Shown here: positions 22,389-33,486 of the stretch, one piece after another | Layout of the letters: each line of letters begins with the position of its first letter | Numbering within the stretch: position 1 is the first letter of the stretch | Assembly (NCBI GenBank): GCA_024345305.1 | Contig: BRON01000020.1 | Span: 372,001 to 436,000, forward strand | Reading direction: 5' to 3' | Origin: Mrakia gelida | Taxonomy: Eukaryota; Basidiomycota; Tremellomycetes; Cystofilobasidiales; Mrakiaceae | DNA: 64,000 nucleotides | The notes under the pieces: generated by a model | The model's input: only the letters and a program-made list of their open reading frames with translations | Database searches by the model: none | Told to the model about the DNA's origin: nothing | Program-made: the position numbers and the translations under genes

Positions 22389-25135
22389 ATGCCCTCAACT
22401 CAACAAACCTACGAGCTCGACAGCCCAGGGACTTCTGGGCCCCCTTCTCCTACCACCCCTTCGACTCCATCGTCCGACTTCCCTCTCCCTTCGCGGCCTC
22501 CCTCCACTCTCAACTACATCCAAAACCTCGCCTCTTCCTCCCACCTTCCCCCTCACTTGCAAACCCAACCGTCCTACCTGTCCTCAGGTGCTCAGTCTCG
22601 AGATTCGTCCCCTGCTCGTTCCTCGACCTTCCGTCGAGCTGATCGCGCTCGCCGGTCTCTCCTCAGCTCTGCTTCCGAGGACTCTTGGGTCGGAAGGTTG
22701 AAGAGGTGGAGACATGGAAAGGTGAGCTGCACTTTTCTGCAGCGAGAAATGTTCGAAGAAGCAAAAATGCTGACTCGAACCTCACTCTCTGCGTTCGACA
22801 GGGCAAGATCTACTGTGAGATGGGAGGAGCTTGCTTGACGATCCTTCTGGTAGGAATCAACGACTCAGCCACAGGTGGAAACTTGCCTTCTATGTGAGTC
22901 CTACCAAGAATGTCGAGACCTTTTGTTAAGCACCGAGAGCTCTAAGAGGGAAGGATCTGCACGTCGCGTTGACGAGCTCACGAGACCTGTTCTGACTCCT
23001 CTTCTTCCAAACCTTCGCTTCTTTCTCCATCAGGATGGTCACCTACAATGTCACATACAACGTGATCTCGTTGGTCTTCCTGGCGAACACTGTGGGGTGT
23101 GAGAACCGAGTCCTTTCGCGTTTCCTAACCTGTTTCGTCGTCCGCCCTCCGCTGACCCTCCCTTCTCGCTCTTTTCGCTCTCCCAGACTTCGTCGCCAGT
23201 CTTTCAAACTCTTTCTTGCTCCACCATTACGGCCTCAAGAACTCTCTTCTCGTGAGCCGCTTTCTCATCGTCTTCGAAGGTCCGAGAAACACCATCGCAG
23301 TCCCGCTGACCCTCGCGTCTTTTTACCGTCTTCTTCCCTTGCTCCCTCCCTCATATGTCTGCTTCTCTGTCCGCTACAACCACTTCGAATGGTACATCCA
23401 ACTTCCCACCGCCACAATCCAACAGCTCGCGGCAGGTTTCTACTCGGCAGGAAGCTTGATCCTCACGTTCCGCCCTCCTTTCCCCGTCGTCACCGTCGCG
23501 CTCGCTCTCCTCGGCTTGGGATCTGGGCTTTACGACGCTGGACTCACGACAGTCGTAGCTCACTATGAGACTGCGACCCTCATGTCCGTCATGTACTCTT
23601 TGTGAGTCAAGTCGATTTGATTCGATCCCGAGTCTTCCTGTCGCGAACGACGTTTACTCACGCCTTTTATTTATGATCTCTTCCCTTTCCATACAACCAG
23701 CTTCGGAATCGGAGCCATGATCTCTCCCTTCGTTATCGGTTCCCTTGTGGACAGAGGAGTGAAGTGGAACGTGAGTTCTTTCCCCTCCTTCTCGACGCGT
23801 CTCAACTCCCCCTTTCGTCGCTGACCTTTCCGTCTGTCTATCTCATTTCTCCCCTTCGCTTCTCTTCTTCTCCACCGACGCGTCACTCCTCTTCTTCTCG
23901 ACTCGACTCCTCACGCTGCCAGCTCTTTTACATCTTTCCCCTCGTCCTCTCGACCCTCCTCGCCGGAATGCACATCGTCCTCTTCTCCTCCTACGCGCCT
24001 CCGGCCGACGAAACCTCCCACGCCCTCCCTCTTCATCCAGTTCACCCATCCGACTCAGTCGACGGATCTCCTTCCCAGCTCCAGCCCACCTCTTCCAACG
24101 AACAAGCTCCCTCCCCTCCCTCCGCCCTCGGACTCTCTCCTCGTGCTCGACTGAGAGCGACGATGAGGTTCCCTCTTGTTTGGCTCGGAGCTGTGAGTCA
24201 TCTGACCTTTCGCTTCGTCTTTGACTTGGGAAGAACACCAGCGACTCCACTAGAACCGAGCGAGGCTGGCCTTCTCGTCGCGTGTTCCCGACGCCGCTGA
24301 CTTCGACCGCCTTTCGTTCTTGCTCGCTCCTCAGTTCCTCGTCGTTCTTGGATTCGCCAGCACCGACATGCTTGGGAACTGGCTTCCATCCTACCTCCTC
24401 AGCGTCAAGGGAGCCGAGGAAGCTCGAAGTCGATACGAGCTTGCAGCTTTGTGGGGAGGGTTCGTCCGACTTTTTCTTCCCTCTTCTCTCCTCGCCCACT
24501 CTCGATTGACTCATCCGTATCCCTCTCTGCATTTTCTGCTTGATCGTCAACAGTATCGCCCTCGGTCGAATCATCCTCACCGTCCCCTCAAACTACCTCG
24601 GCGAGCGCGTCGCTTCGATCGGATTCCTCACCCTCGCCATGGGCTTCTTGACGGTCCTCTGGCAGGTGGCCAACCTTTCAGCTGGTACAGCCGCTGTCGT
24701 TCTCACTGGAATTTGCCTCGGCCCTAGTACGTTCGACTCTCTTGCGTTTTCTTCTGAGGCGAGACGAGACGAGAACTCGAAACTGATGACGCTTGTTCGC
24801 TTTCTCCTCCCCAGTCACACCCAACATCATCTCTCTCACCACCGCTCGAGTCCCTCCCTCTCTTAAGTCCTCAGTCGTGGGAATCCTCATTGGTTCGTCT
24901 CGTCTCGTCTCGTCTCGCGTTCCCTGTTCGGTTCACTCGAACGCTCCCTGATCACCTCTCTCCTCCTTCATCTTCGACAGGTCTCGGACTCATCGGTTCA
25001 GCCCTCGGACCTCTCATCATCGGACTCGTAGCACAACGGACAGGTCTCGAGATGCTTCCTGGAGTCCTCATCGTCGTCAGCGGAATCAGTATCTGTGGGC
25101 TGATTGGCCTTCGAAGCAAGAAGAGGGAAGACTAG
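22389..25135 (+). CDS. MFS transporter (FucP / Bsc6-like)
   Basis: This twelve-helix major facilitator has an N-terminal cytosolic tail rich in Ser and Pro (from MPSTQQTYELDSPG) and a basic stretch LKRWRHGK before TM1. Recognisable pieces include CLTILLVGINDSATGGNLPS, VSLVFLANTVGYFVASLSNS-like TM2 (read as SLVFLANTVGYFVASLS), LGLGSGLYDAGLTTVVAHY, FGIGAMISPFVIGSLVDRG and FLVVLGFASTDMLGNWLPSY. The C-terminal half ends with IGSALGPLIIGLVAQRTG and a charged KKRED tail. GN-x-P and STD-x-x-GNWLP motifs resemble fucose-permease-like fungal carriers, whose substrates are mostly unknown. The ATG at 22389 is chosen; an in-frame ATG at 22173 exists but lies in leader-like sequence only 170 bp after the GPCR stop. 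The last exon and the one before it have a degraded homologue at 57490-57938. Confidence 0.85.
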
Positions 25136-25292
25136 GCGTTGGGTCGGATCGAAGCCGGAAGACGTCAAAGTCGCCTTTAAGACTTGATTTCGATCTTCAT
25201 GTCGTGCTGTACTTTGTTAAGCTGACTTGAAAGCCAGTAGTTCTCTCGCCGCGAGTGCGCGTCGTTGTAATCTAGAGGAGACGCATGAGCAT

Positions 25293-26347
25293 CAACCTCG
25301 ATTCCGCTCGTTCAACAATGATTCTTCCTCCTCCTGCGCTTCTGCTCGCTCTACATCCTCCTCGTCTCTCGCGTCCCAGATATCCCGGCCTCCTCCCGAT
25401 AGACGACCGTACGAGTCTCCTCGACTCTTCCAGAACCAGAAGGAGAGGGGGAGGGTGAAGAGAAGGGAGGAGAGGTTGGCGAGGACGTCGAGCCAGTCGA
25501 AGGTTCGGTACTGGTGGGCGGACGAGCAAACGAGAGTAGAAGACAGAGGGTGGGAGAGTCAGCTTGTAGAGAGGGAGAGGAGAGCAGACGACGAGACGAC
25601 GATGAAGACTCACCGAAAGCGTCCCTTGGATGAACTCCGATCCGACTCCCATGATTCCACCTGAGACAAGGAGCGTGGCAATGAGAGGTGAGTAGCGAAG
25701 GTAGAAAGGGGAGGGATATGGTCTTCGAAGGAGAAGGAAGAAGAGGGAGGGAAGGATCAGCGAGACGCGTCGATCCATCGTCGAACGCTCACGAGCATTC
25801 GAGTCCGAGGAACGACGAAGAAAAAGGACACTCACGGTGGGTCTATGATGGGGTAGATGAGAAGGGAAGCGATTCCGTTCTGGGTGGTAGCGGAGGGGAA
25901 GAAGAGAAGGGATCAGAGGGAGAAAGACGAGAGGACGAGAGGAGGCGGCCGAGCGAGCGAAGGGAGGACGACGACGCACCCCGAAAAAGTGAAGGACCTG
26001 ATACGAAAGAGTGAAGAAAGGTCAGCAGAGCGTGAACGCGAAGGTATGCAGGGGTTGGTTCGACTGACCTTGTCGTTCACGGGGATCTCTGGTATAGGAG
26101 CGAGAGCGAGGACGGCGAGGACGCTCACGAAGAGGAGGGTTGCGAGAACGAAGAACTGCAGCGAATGAAAGGGATCTCGTGGTCAATGAGCTGGGTGCCA
26201 TAGGAGCGAAGAAGGTCTGATGAAGCTCACTGGTCGAATTCTGAGAGGTATAGATAGACGGTCGGTGAACTTGAGAGGGTAGGAGCGAACGAAGGCATCG
26301 AGAGTTTCTGAAGCTCGCTGACGAGAGATGAAGGATGTTGAGGCCAT
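25293..26347 (-). CDS. VanZ-like integral membrane protein
   Basis: VanZ-like proteins are small multi-pass membrane proteins; the fungal versions have no established function. Exons read in phase from MASTSFISRQRASETLDAFV at 26347 through FFVLATLLFVSVLAVLALA, then NDK, VLHFFG, NGIASLLIYPIIDPP, RYSPLIATLLVSGGIMGVGS with EFIQG, and YRTFDWLDVLANLSSLLFTL. LHFF, the GxGSEFIQ helix and FDWLD-x-x-AN are the family hallmarks, in the expected order. The acidic tail EDVERAEAQEEEESLLN ends at TGA 25293-25295. One exon (25980-25997, VLHFFG) is only 18 nt. The start is 111 bp from the divergent IDO start, so the two genes share a very short promoter. Confidence 0.82.
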
Positions 26348-26458
26348 TCCGTTTTGGATTGAAGTCGATTTTAACACCTCCTGCTCCTGGATCTGAGTCT
26401 ATACGAGCTGATAAGACGAAGTTGAAAAGTTGGATAGTTGTAGTTCAGAGTCAAGAGC

Positions 26459-28638
26459 ATGATCACCGGCCACTTCGGAGGCTCGTCCGTCGAGCACGAA
26501 TTCTTCCCTCCTCAGCGTCAGTCAGCTTCCCCCCTCCAGCTCCCCCAACCACGACAGCCTCTCGCCAAAAACTTCCTTCAAGGGAGCTCCCCATCCTCTC
26601 CCGCCATGTCCTCCTCCTCCTCTCCTCACTCCCTACCTTCGGGCCACTTCCTCTCTCTCGCTCCCACCTTCACCTCCTCCCTTACGAACCCTTCGTCGTC
26701 CTCCCTCGCTCCTTCGACTTCCACCCTCGCTTCAGCAGATTTCGACGTAGACGTTCGAACAGGTTTCCTGCCAGGAGAACCGGGTCTCTCTCATCTTCCT
26801 CAGGAGTACAGAATCTGGGAGAGGTTGCTCGAGGAGGCGAAGGAGGGAGCTGTCAAGGTCGGAGGGGTAGGAGAGCTCGTCGAAGGCAGTGGGGACCGTT
26901 GGAGAAGTCAGCTCGAACAGGTGAGTCTCATCTTCTTCGACTCTTACTGGCTTGCAGAGATGTAGGATGAGGTCTTGGGGTAGCTCTCGAACTCTTGCTT
27001 GAACTCTCAAGGCACGCGGAGGGGCTAGTAAGAGCTGGGAGAAGAGGAGGGCTGAAGGATGGAGGGAGAGGGAAGAGTCGGAGGTCAGGCTCGTCGTCCT
27101 TCTCTTTCTCCGAGCTGCTACAGCGCCGAGGTCTATCATCACAAGGTCATCTTTCGTCGATCTAGCAGAACAGCTCTCCCATCCAACCCTCTCTGCTTTT
27201 CATCACTCCGATTCGCTTTGGAAGGTCGACGAACTCGTCTCTCCAACTCTCAGAATAAACATCCGACGCCCGACCATTCGAACGAAGCTGACCTCTTTTT
27301 CTTCCTTCCCTACCTTCTTCCTCAGATGCCCATCCTCCTCCTCCCACCCCACCACCTCAACGCTCAAGTCCTCCATCTCTCAGCCGTAACCCTCACCTTC
27401 CTCCTCCACTTCTACGTCCACTCCCACGTCCCTCCCACCTCGTCGCTCTCCATCCCCGCGTCCCTCTCGAAACCCCTCCTTCAGGTCTCCAACCTCCTCG
27501 GTCTCCCTCCCATCCTCACCTACGCAACCACCGTCCTCTGGAACGTCATTCCAACCAATCCTCACTTCACCTTCGACGTCCACTCCAATCGACCCACCGA
27601 AGTTCACCACACCTTCACCGGACTCGAATCCGAACGACAGTTCTACCTCGTCTCCTCCCTCATCGAAATCCACGGAGTCAAGGCCTTGGGGATCATGCGA
27701 GCAGCTCTCGACGAGGCTTTCGTAGGGGACGCGTTGGCGCTCAGGAGGATCACGAGCTACCTTCGAAGCTTGAGCGGAGCCATCGACGAGTTGACGGAGG
27801 TCATGGCTGGAATGAAGAGCAGCGGGTGCGATCCAGCAGAGTTCTATTGGTTGATCAGACCGTGGTTCAAGGGATCGGACGCGGAGGGTCCTGGTGGGCT
27901 GGGGTGGTTGTTCGAGGGAGTGGGAGAGCTTGGGGAGGGAGAGAGGAGGAGCGTGAGCGGACCTAGTGCAGGACAGTCGAGCATCGTTCACGCGTTGGAC
28001 ATCTTCCTTGGGATCGACCACTCGCCGGCCAAGAAGGAGGGAGACAAGGCTGCCGACGCGACGTTCATGGAGAGGATGCTGCAGTACATGCCTGGACCCC
28101 ATCGACGCTTCCTCATCCACCTCCAGACGGGCCCAACGATTCGAGAACTCGTCCTCGCCTACCCCGATTTCGCTGGAGGAGACCTCACTCGAGCGTTCGA
28201 CGAGACGGTCACGACTATGGGAAGGTTCCGAGATGGTCACAGTACGTTCTTCTTCTCTCGTTCATCTCGTGTCTGACCTCGAGCCTCGAGTCTTCTCGCT
28301 CACTGTCGCGTCTCTCTCGCTAACCTCTCATCCTCCCCTTCCCTTTTTCGTCTCTAGTGAAAATCGTCACCCAATACATCATCTCCCAAGCTCGCAAACC
28401 CCCACCACCCCACTTCTTCTCCTCTCCTTCTCAATCAACCACCTCCTCTCCCTCCCTACCCCCAAAATCAACAGCAACCCTCGCCTCCGAAAGCTGGACT
28501 CAAGGATCCGAGAAGCTGCCCGCCCAGGAGGAGGTCCTTCGAGGAACTGGAGGATCGGATCTTCAGTCTTTCTTGGTTAGATGCAAGGAGAAGACCGTCG
28601 CGACGTTGATTCGGGGAGAGACTGAGAGGCGAGAGTGA
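26459..28638 (+). CDS. BNA2: Indoleamine 2,3-dioxygenase
   Basis: This heme enzyme opens the indole ring of tryptophan with O2 to N-formylkynurenine, the first step of de novo NAD synthesis in fungi. Three exons: 26459-26920, 27326-28241 and about 28359-28638. Exon 1 ends with GFLPGEPGLSHLPQEYRIWE. Exon 2 starts MPILLLPPHHLNAQVLHLSA and contains WNVIPTNPHFTFDV, FLGIDHSP and MPGPHRRFLIHLQ, all conserved. FRDGHMKIVTQYI supplies the proximal heme histidine across the second splice site. The first intron (26921-27325) is 405 nt, several times the local norm, but the family alignment is continuous across it. Translation could also begin at the internal Met near 26606. The neighbour at 29144-32526 is an organic-anion transporter, tail-to-tail. 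Confidence 0.93.
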
Positions 28639-29143
28639 GGTGCAGGTGGACGCCGGTTCCTTCGTTCTCCTTTCGTTGCCTCGACTTTTTTGTATGTCTC
28701 GCGTTCATATCGCGCTCTTTCGTTCGACTTTTAGACTCAGCCTCTTTCTTCTACTACATAGATTCTAGAGCTCTCGACCGTCTTACCCTTTTTTGTATAC
28801 CTCTTCTTGTCTGTTTCGGAATCATGACCTGTTACGACTCTTCTTTCTCCTCGCTCGCGAGTCGCCGAAGTCGTTCAACCTTCTCCCCTTCACATGCTCT
28901 CGAATAGCCGAGTGCTTTGAAGCAGGAGAACTATCTCACAGCTGGCTGTCTGTCAGTTGCTCAGCCAACCCAGCGCCTGTCGAAAGTCGCGCGAGAAAGG
29001 AAGGACGCGTCCTGAAGTTGGAAGGAAAGCGCATTGAGATCCGAGCACACCCAGTAGAATAAGCGAGAAACAAGTACAATAGACACCCTAAGAACCGAGA
29101 AAAAGAACCGTGAATCGTTATGCAGTGAACATGCTAGGAAAAA
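28639..29143. other. Convergent 3' intergenic region
   Basis: About 500 bp between two stop codons facing each other. T-rich stretches with TTTTTGTAT-like strings on the plus strand are plausible polyadenylation signals for the dioxygenase. A GACGCGTC lies at about 29009. I see no gene. Confidence 0.45.
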
Positions 29144-32100
29144 CTAGACGGATCGCTGCTCGTCGTAAACCTCGTCGAGCTTGGACTTCTCGCCGGCGGT
29201 GTGGTGCTGGTTCCTCGCCTCCTCGTCCGCGTCGTCGTCCTCCTGAGTTCGCTTGGAGAGATCTCCGACGAGGAACCTGTTGAGGAGGACCATGCATCCA
29301 CCGAAGAGGATGACTGTGGAGAGGAAAGGGAGAGGGAGGAGGAGGTCAGTTCGATTTTCAACGACGAGGCATCGAGATCGAGAACCGAGAGAGAACGAAG
29401 ATGAGGGAGAGAGCTGAGATGTGGAACTCACATCCTGTGGTGCATCCGAATCCGATCTTGTATTTTCTGAGGGGAGCGAAGAAGGAAGAACATGGTCAGC
29501 GTCGAGACGAGATCGAGACGGGCAGGAGAAACGAGAGTGATGGAGAGGGAGAGGGGAAACCTGAGATGGCGACTCACGGGGCGGACTTAGCAGGCCAGAT
29601 GTAAGATCCATAGACGGAGGCGAGGTTTCCGAGTCCGCTGTGAGGAGAAACAAAGGAGAGGTCAGTCGACTGAGACTTCGAGGCGAGGCGGACAAGCGAT
29701 AGAAGCGGAGTAAGATATACGAACTTGATGATCGCGATGGCCACGGCCCTCTTCTCACGCTGCTTGAAGTTGGAAAGAGCGTAACTGGAAGAAGGGACGA
29801 AGGAGGAGAGAAGGAAAGTCAGCGGAAGTCGTCGCGTCGAGACTGCACTCTGCTCCATCGATCTCGAGCAGACTCACCTGAGGAAGAGGGGGGTAGCCGA
29901 CCAGATACCGGCACCTCCGAACACGATAAAAATATATTGAATGTGGTGGTGTGCCGAGGTTTGAGAGACGACGATGAACGAAACTCCGGAGGTGACAGCG
30001 CAAGCAGCGAGATGGAAGGGTTTCTCCTTGAAGTGGTCGGAGGAGAATCCAACGCAGATAGTGATGACGAGGCAAGCCATGTAGATCGGGGCCGTCATGT
30101 AGTTCCTAGATAAGGGAGAGGAAGAGAAGCTGTCAGCCAAGAGTCGACGCGGCAGAGAAGAGTCGACGCGACTCGTCCTCCTTCTTCCCCCTCTTCACTT
30201 CTTCACTTGAGACTCACACGTTAACTCCCTTGTATCCGAGAGTTCCCATCAGGGTGGGGAAGAAGTAACTGATAGTTCCGGCGGAGGTAATTCCCATCTG
30301 TGAGGAGATAAACGAGATTGACACGCGTCCTGTCAACAAAGGTTCGCCCGAGGACGAACAAATGGAAGAACAGAAGGGGAACCCACGTAAGCCAAAGTCA
30401 AGAGCCAGGTGTGGTAGTCCGAGACAGCAGCCTTGAAAGCCTCCCAGTGAGTGAGTCGCTTGTCGTTCGAGTCGGCGGTGACGAGCCTCATGATGGCAAG
30501 GGCCTTCTCGTCGGGGGTGAGGAACTTGGTAGAGTGAGGGAAGTCGGGAAGGATGAAGACGGCGACGACGGCGATGCAGACGGTGGCGAGACCTTCGATG
30601 ATGAACTGAGAGGAGCGAAGCAAAAGAACGGTCAGCTGACTGCGAGAAGGGACGACGCGTCGAGATCCTCGCTTCGAACTTTGAACTCACCAGCCACTTC
30701 CAGCCTCGAACTCCACCGACCATGTCCATGTTACCGGTGATGACTCCAGCGAGAAGACCTCCGAAAGCTCCAGACATCAAGGAAGCGGTGCTGAAAAGAG
30801 GAGAAGAAGAGTGGTTAGAAACGAGGCGGGGAGGTCGAGATGGAGGGAGGACGCGACTCGACTCACTAGAAGACTGAGTGGCGATCGAAGGTAAAGAGGC
30901 AGTCAGCGAAGGAAGAGAATCTAACGATAGTCTGAGATTACTCACGAGCAAGTCTCTTAGCGACTGGTGTGACGAGGAAGGGAGCGAAGTCAGCGAAAGC
31001 CGTCGAGGGCGAAACGAGGAGCAAGGACGAGAGGAACTCACGCTCGAAGGGCTTGTACCAGCAGGAGAGGAGGAACATGACACCTGATGAAGGAACGCGT
31101 CGAGAATGTCAGCGCTACTATCCGTTTCTTATACCCCTCCGTCTCCGAGCATCCTACGTACCAGGGAAGAAACCGGCCTCCACAATACCCAAAACGAAAC
31201 GCAGAGCGATGAGGCCTCCCTTGGAGTTGATTCCCTTGACGGAGATGGTGAGAGCTCCCCCTAGGAAAGGCAAAAAAAAGACGCGTCAGAAGAGCTTTGA
31301 GAGAAGTGAGAGATGAGGCGGGACGAGGCTCAGACTCACAGGTGAACATACTGAGCGAGGAGAAAAAGAACGAGGAGGAAGGCGTCAGGACAGCTTCGAG
31401 AAGTGGACGAGGCGAGAAGAAGAAGACGAGGTACTCACAGAGCGGGAAGGAAGAGCGAAGGTCGCGATCGAGAGAGAACCATGTTGGAGGGAATCTCGTT
31501 GAGAAGGTAACCGACGAAGAAGATGGAGAGAGCTGCAGAACGGCGAGATGGGTCAGCACGTCCGAGTCGAGGGAGACGAGGGAGACTTCTCCTACTCTGA
31601 ACTCACCAGTAGCGTAGTCGGTAGCAGAGAGCTCGAGGTCGTGAGACATTCCAGCGACCTTGGCGTTTCCAATGTTGGTTCGATCTGATGAAGAGGGAAG
31701 GAAGGAAGAGGAGCGAGAACGCGTCGGGGTCAGAAGCGGTTCGACCTTCGAGTTCCTCCCATCTTTGCTTCTGAGGAGAGAAATGTGTGCTCACCGATAT
31801 AGTTGAACTGAGAGAGAGACGACACGAGGATGCAGTGGTCAGCGAAACGTCCCAAACCTGCTCGAAGCTCGAAGGAAGTCGGCGGTTGCTCACAATGTAC
31901 TGTTCGAGGCGAAAAGTCAAAACAAAGAAACGGAGGGTCAGCATGGGAGAAGAAAAGGAGGAAATCTGCATCCTCAACTCACCATGACCCAGAGGATAGG
32001 CTGAAATAGATAGTCGCGACAAAAGAGAGGTCAGAAGGGCAATTGAAGGGGAAGGTTTTCCGGCTCCACGAAAGCGGGTCTTTGGTTCGAAGAGGTTCGA

Positions 32101-32526
32101 CGACTTACGAGGATTCTGCGAGAGTGAAATAACAGAGCGAAGGTCAGCAGAGGTTGAGGAATCGAGCGAGGATGTATGTACAACGTACCTGAAATCCATC
32201 TACAAGAACGAAAGATGCATGAACAGGACGAAGGAAGAAAGGAATAGCTCGCGATCAGTCTCGGAGACAAACGAGGGAAGGAGGAGGGAAGCGCGATCAA
32301 GAGGTCTTCGACGAAAGACTCACCTTCCTGACGAGCCTCCTTTCCTCAGGAGAGTCAGGCGTGTAGCCATGGCTGAAAGCGACGTCCTCGAGGTGACCTG
32401 AAGAAGTAGAAGGAGAGGAGGGAAGGGTGTCAGGGAGGGCGCTTGAACGAGGGAAGCAAGAAACAAGGGCGGGCGAGGAGGATCGAACGGACCGATCTCT
32501 TGTTTCTGAACCTCTGTAGGCGACAT
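29144..32526 (-). CDS. MFS anion:cation symporter (Dal5/Tna1-like) with many microexons
   Basis: Members of this family import organic anions such as nicotinate, allantoate, pantothenate or biotin through the plasma membrane. The protein starts MSPTEVQKQEIG and gives, across tiny exons, MDFR, IL, PILWVM, YI and FNYID, then RTNIGNAKVAGMSHDLELSA. Further on come FVGYLLNEIPSNMVLSR, GLIALRFVLGIVEAGFFPG, VMFLLSCWYKPFE, LMSGAFGGLLAGVI, FILPDFPHSTKFLTPDEKAL, MGITSAGTISYFFPTLMG and a charged C-terminus ending at TAG 29144-29146. NYxDRxNIGNA and the EAGFFPG helix identify the family. Exons of 11, 7, 18, 6, 13, 11, 18 and 7 nt are each bounded by GT/AG with a CTGAC branch site in the flanking introns. 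Substrate is not determinable from sequence; nicotinate or a tryptophan metabolite is attractive given the adjacent dioxygenase (inference). Confidence 0.88.
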
Positions 32527-33486
32527 GGTGGAGCGAAGGGTTGATGTGTTGACCTTGATGGACGCGAAGGGAGTAGTAGGAACCTGAGGGGATAGAGAGT
32601 GGGGCCTAGGTGGTGGATGAGGGGAAGAAGAGGGAGGGGAAACGAAAATAGGCCTTTGTACCAAGGGAAAGCGAGAGATCGCATCTCGGTCCGCACTTTC
32701 TCGTGGCTTTTCAAGGCCTGGATCTTCCTTCGCCGACTTTGTTGGTCCATCGGAGGAATGTTGACCCTTTGTTGGTACTTCGGGCTGATGAAACAGAAGG
32801 ACTGAGAAGCGAAAGCGACGCAGATCTGCCCGAGAGAACCGCGTCGAGTGAAAAGTTCAGCCCTCCGAACCAGCCTTCTCGTTGACTCCCTTCCTTTTCG
32901 AGGACGAGGATGAGAGGACCGAGGAGATGTATAGAACTCACCGATGAGAAGGCCGGAGAAGGCTTGAAGGTCGACCCGCGGGGAGAAAACAGAGGCCATA
33001 TGTCGACCCAGGTCGAGAAGCGAAGGTTCAAAGTAAAACGAAGACGAACGCTGCTTTCGTTCCTGCTCGCTTTGACCTGGCGAGAGAACGACTGGCTCTG
33101 GACGGGATAATGGTGCTGGAGGAAACGAAGCATCGAGATCAAGGCAGCTAGGTGTACGCGAGGAACAAGATGAACTAAAACGAAGGGCCTACAGCGACAG
33201 ACGCGTCGAGTCGAGACGGTGATTCGATGATCTGCGAGCGAGAACGAGTGATCAGCTCGAGTCAAAGCCGCGATTGCTCGAGGGACGACGAAGAAGAGAG
33301 GTTCTCGAGGCTACTCACTGGTGTTCGCTCGAAGGAAGACTCCTGAAGAGCAGCTCGACGAGGTTGGCGACCGACAGACGAACTGAGGGGTCGACGCGAA
33401 GAAAGAAGCGCTCAGTCAGCCGAGAAAGCATCCAACACCCTCTGTCTTCAAATCCTAGACTCACCAGCCAGTCCTGTAGCTCGAGC
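32527..33486. other. Upstream region of the ACS transporter, with a possible extra coding segment
   Basis: On the minus strand, about 32580-32800 reads SSDGPTKSAKEDPGLEKPRE and onward in frame with the transporter start, preceded by an acceptor-like TTCTCAG. This composition looks protein-like, so the transporter may have a longer N-terminus, or the segment may be its spliced leader. The rest of the interval holds promoter-like CT-rich DNA and a GACGCGTC at about 33201. I see no other gene. Confidence 0.35.

Noticed and set aside
26921..27325. Hidden exon within the long IDO intron
   Set aside because: The family alignment is continuous from ...RSQLEQ to MPILLLPP, and every candidate exon in the interval introduces a stop or shifts the frame.
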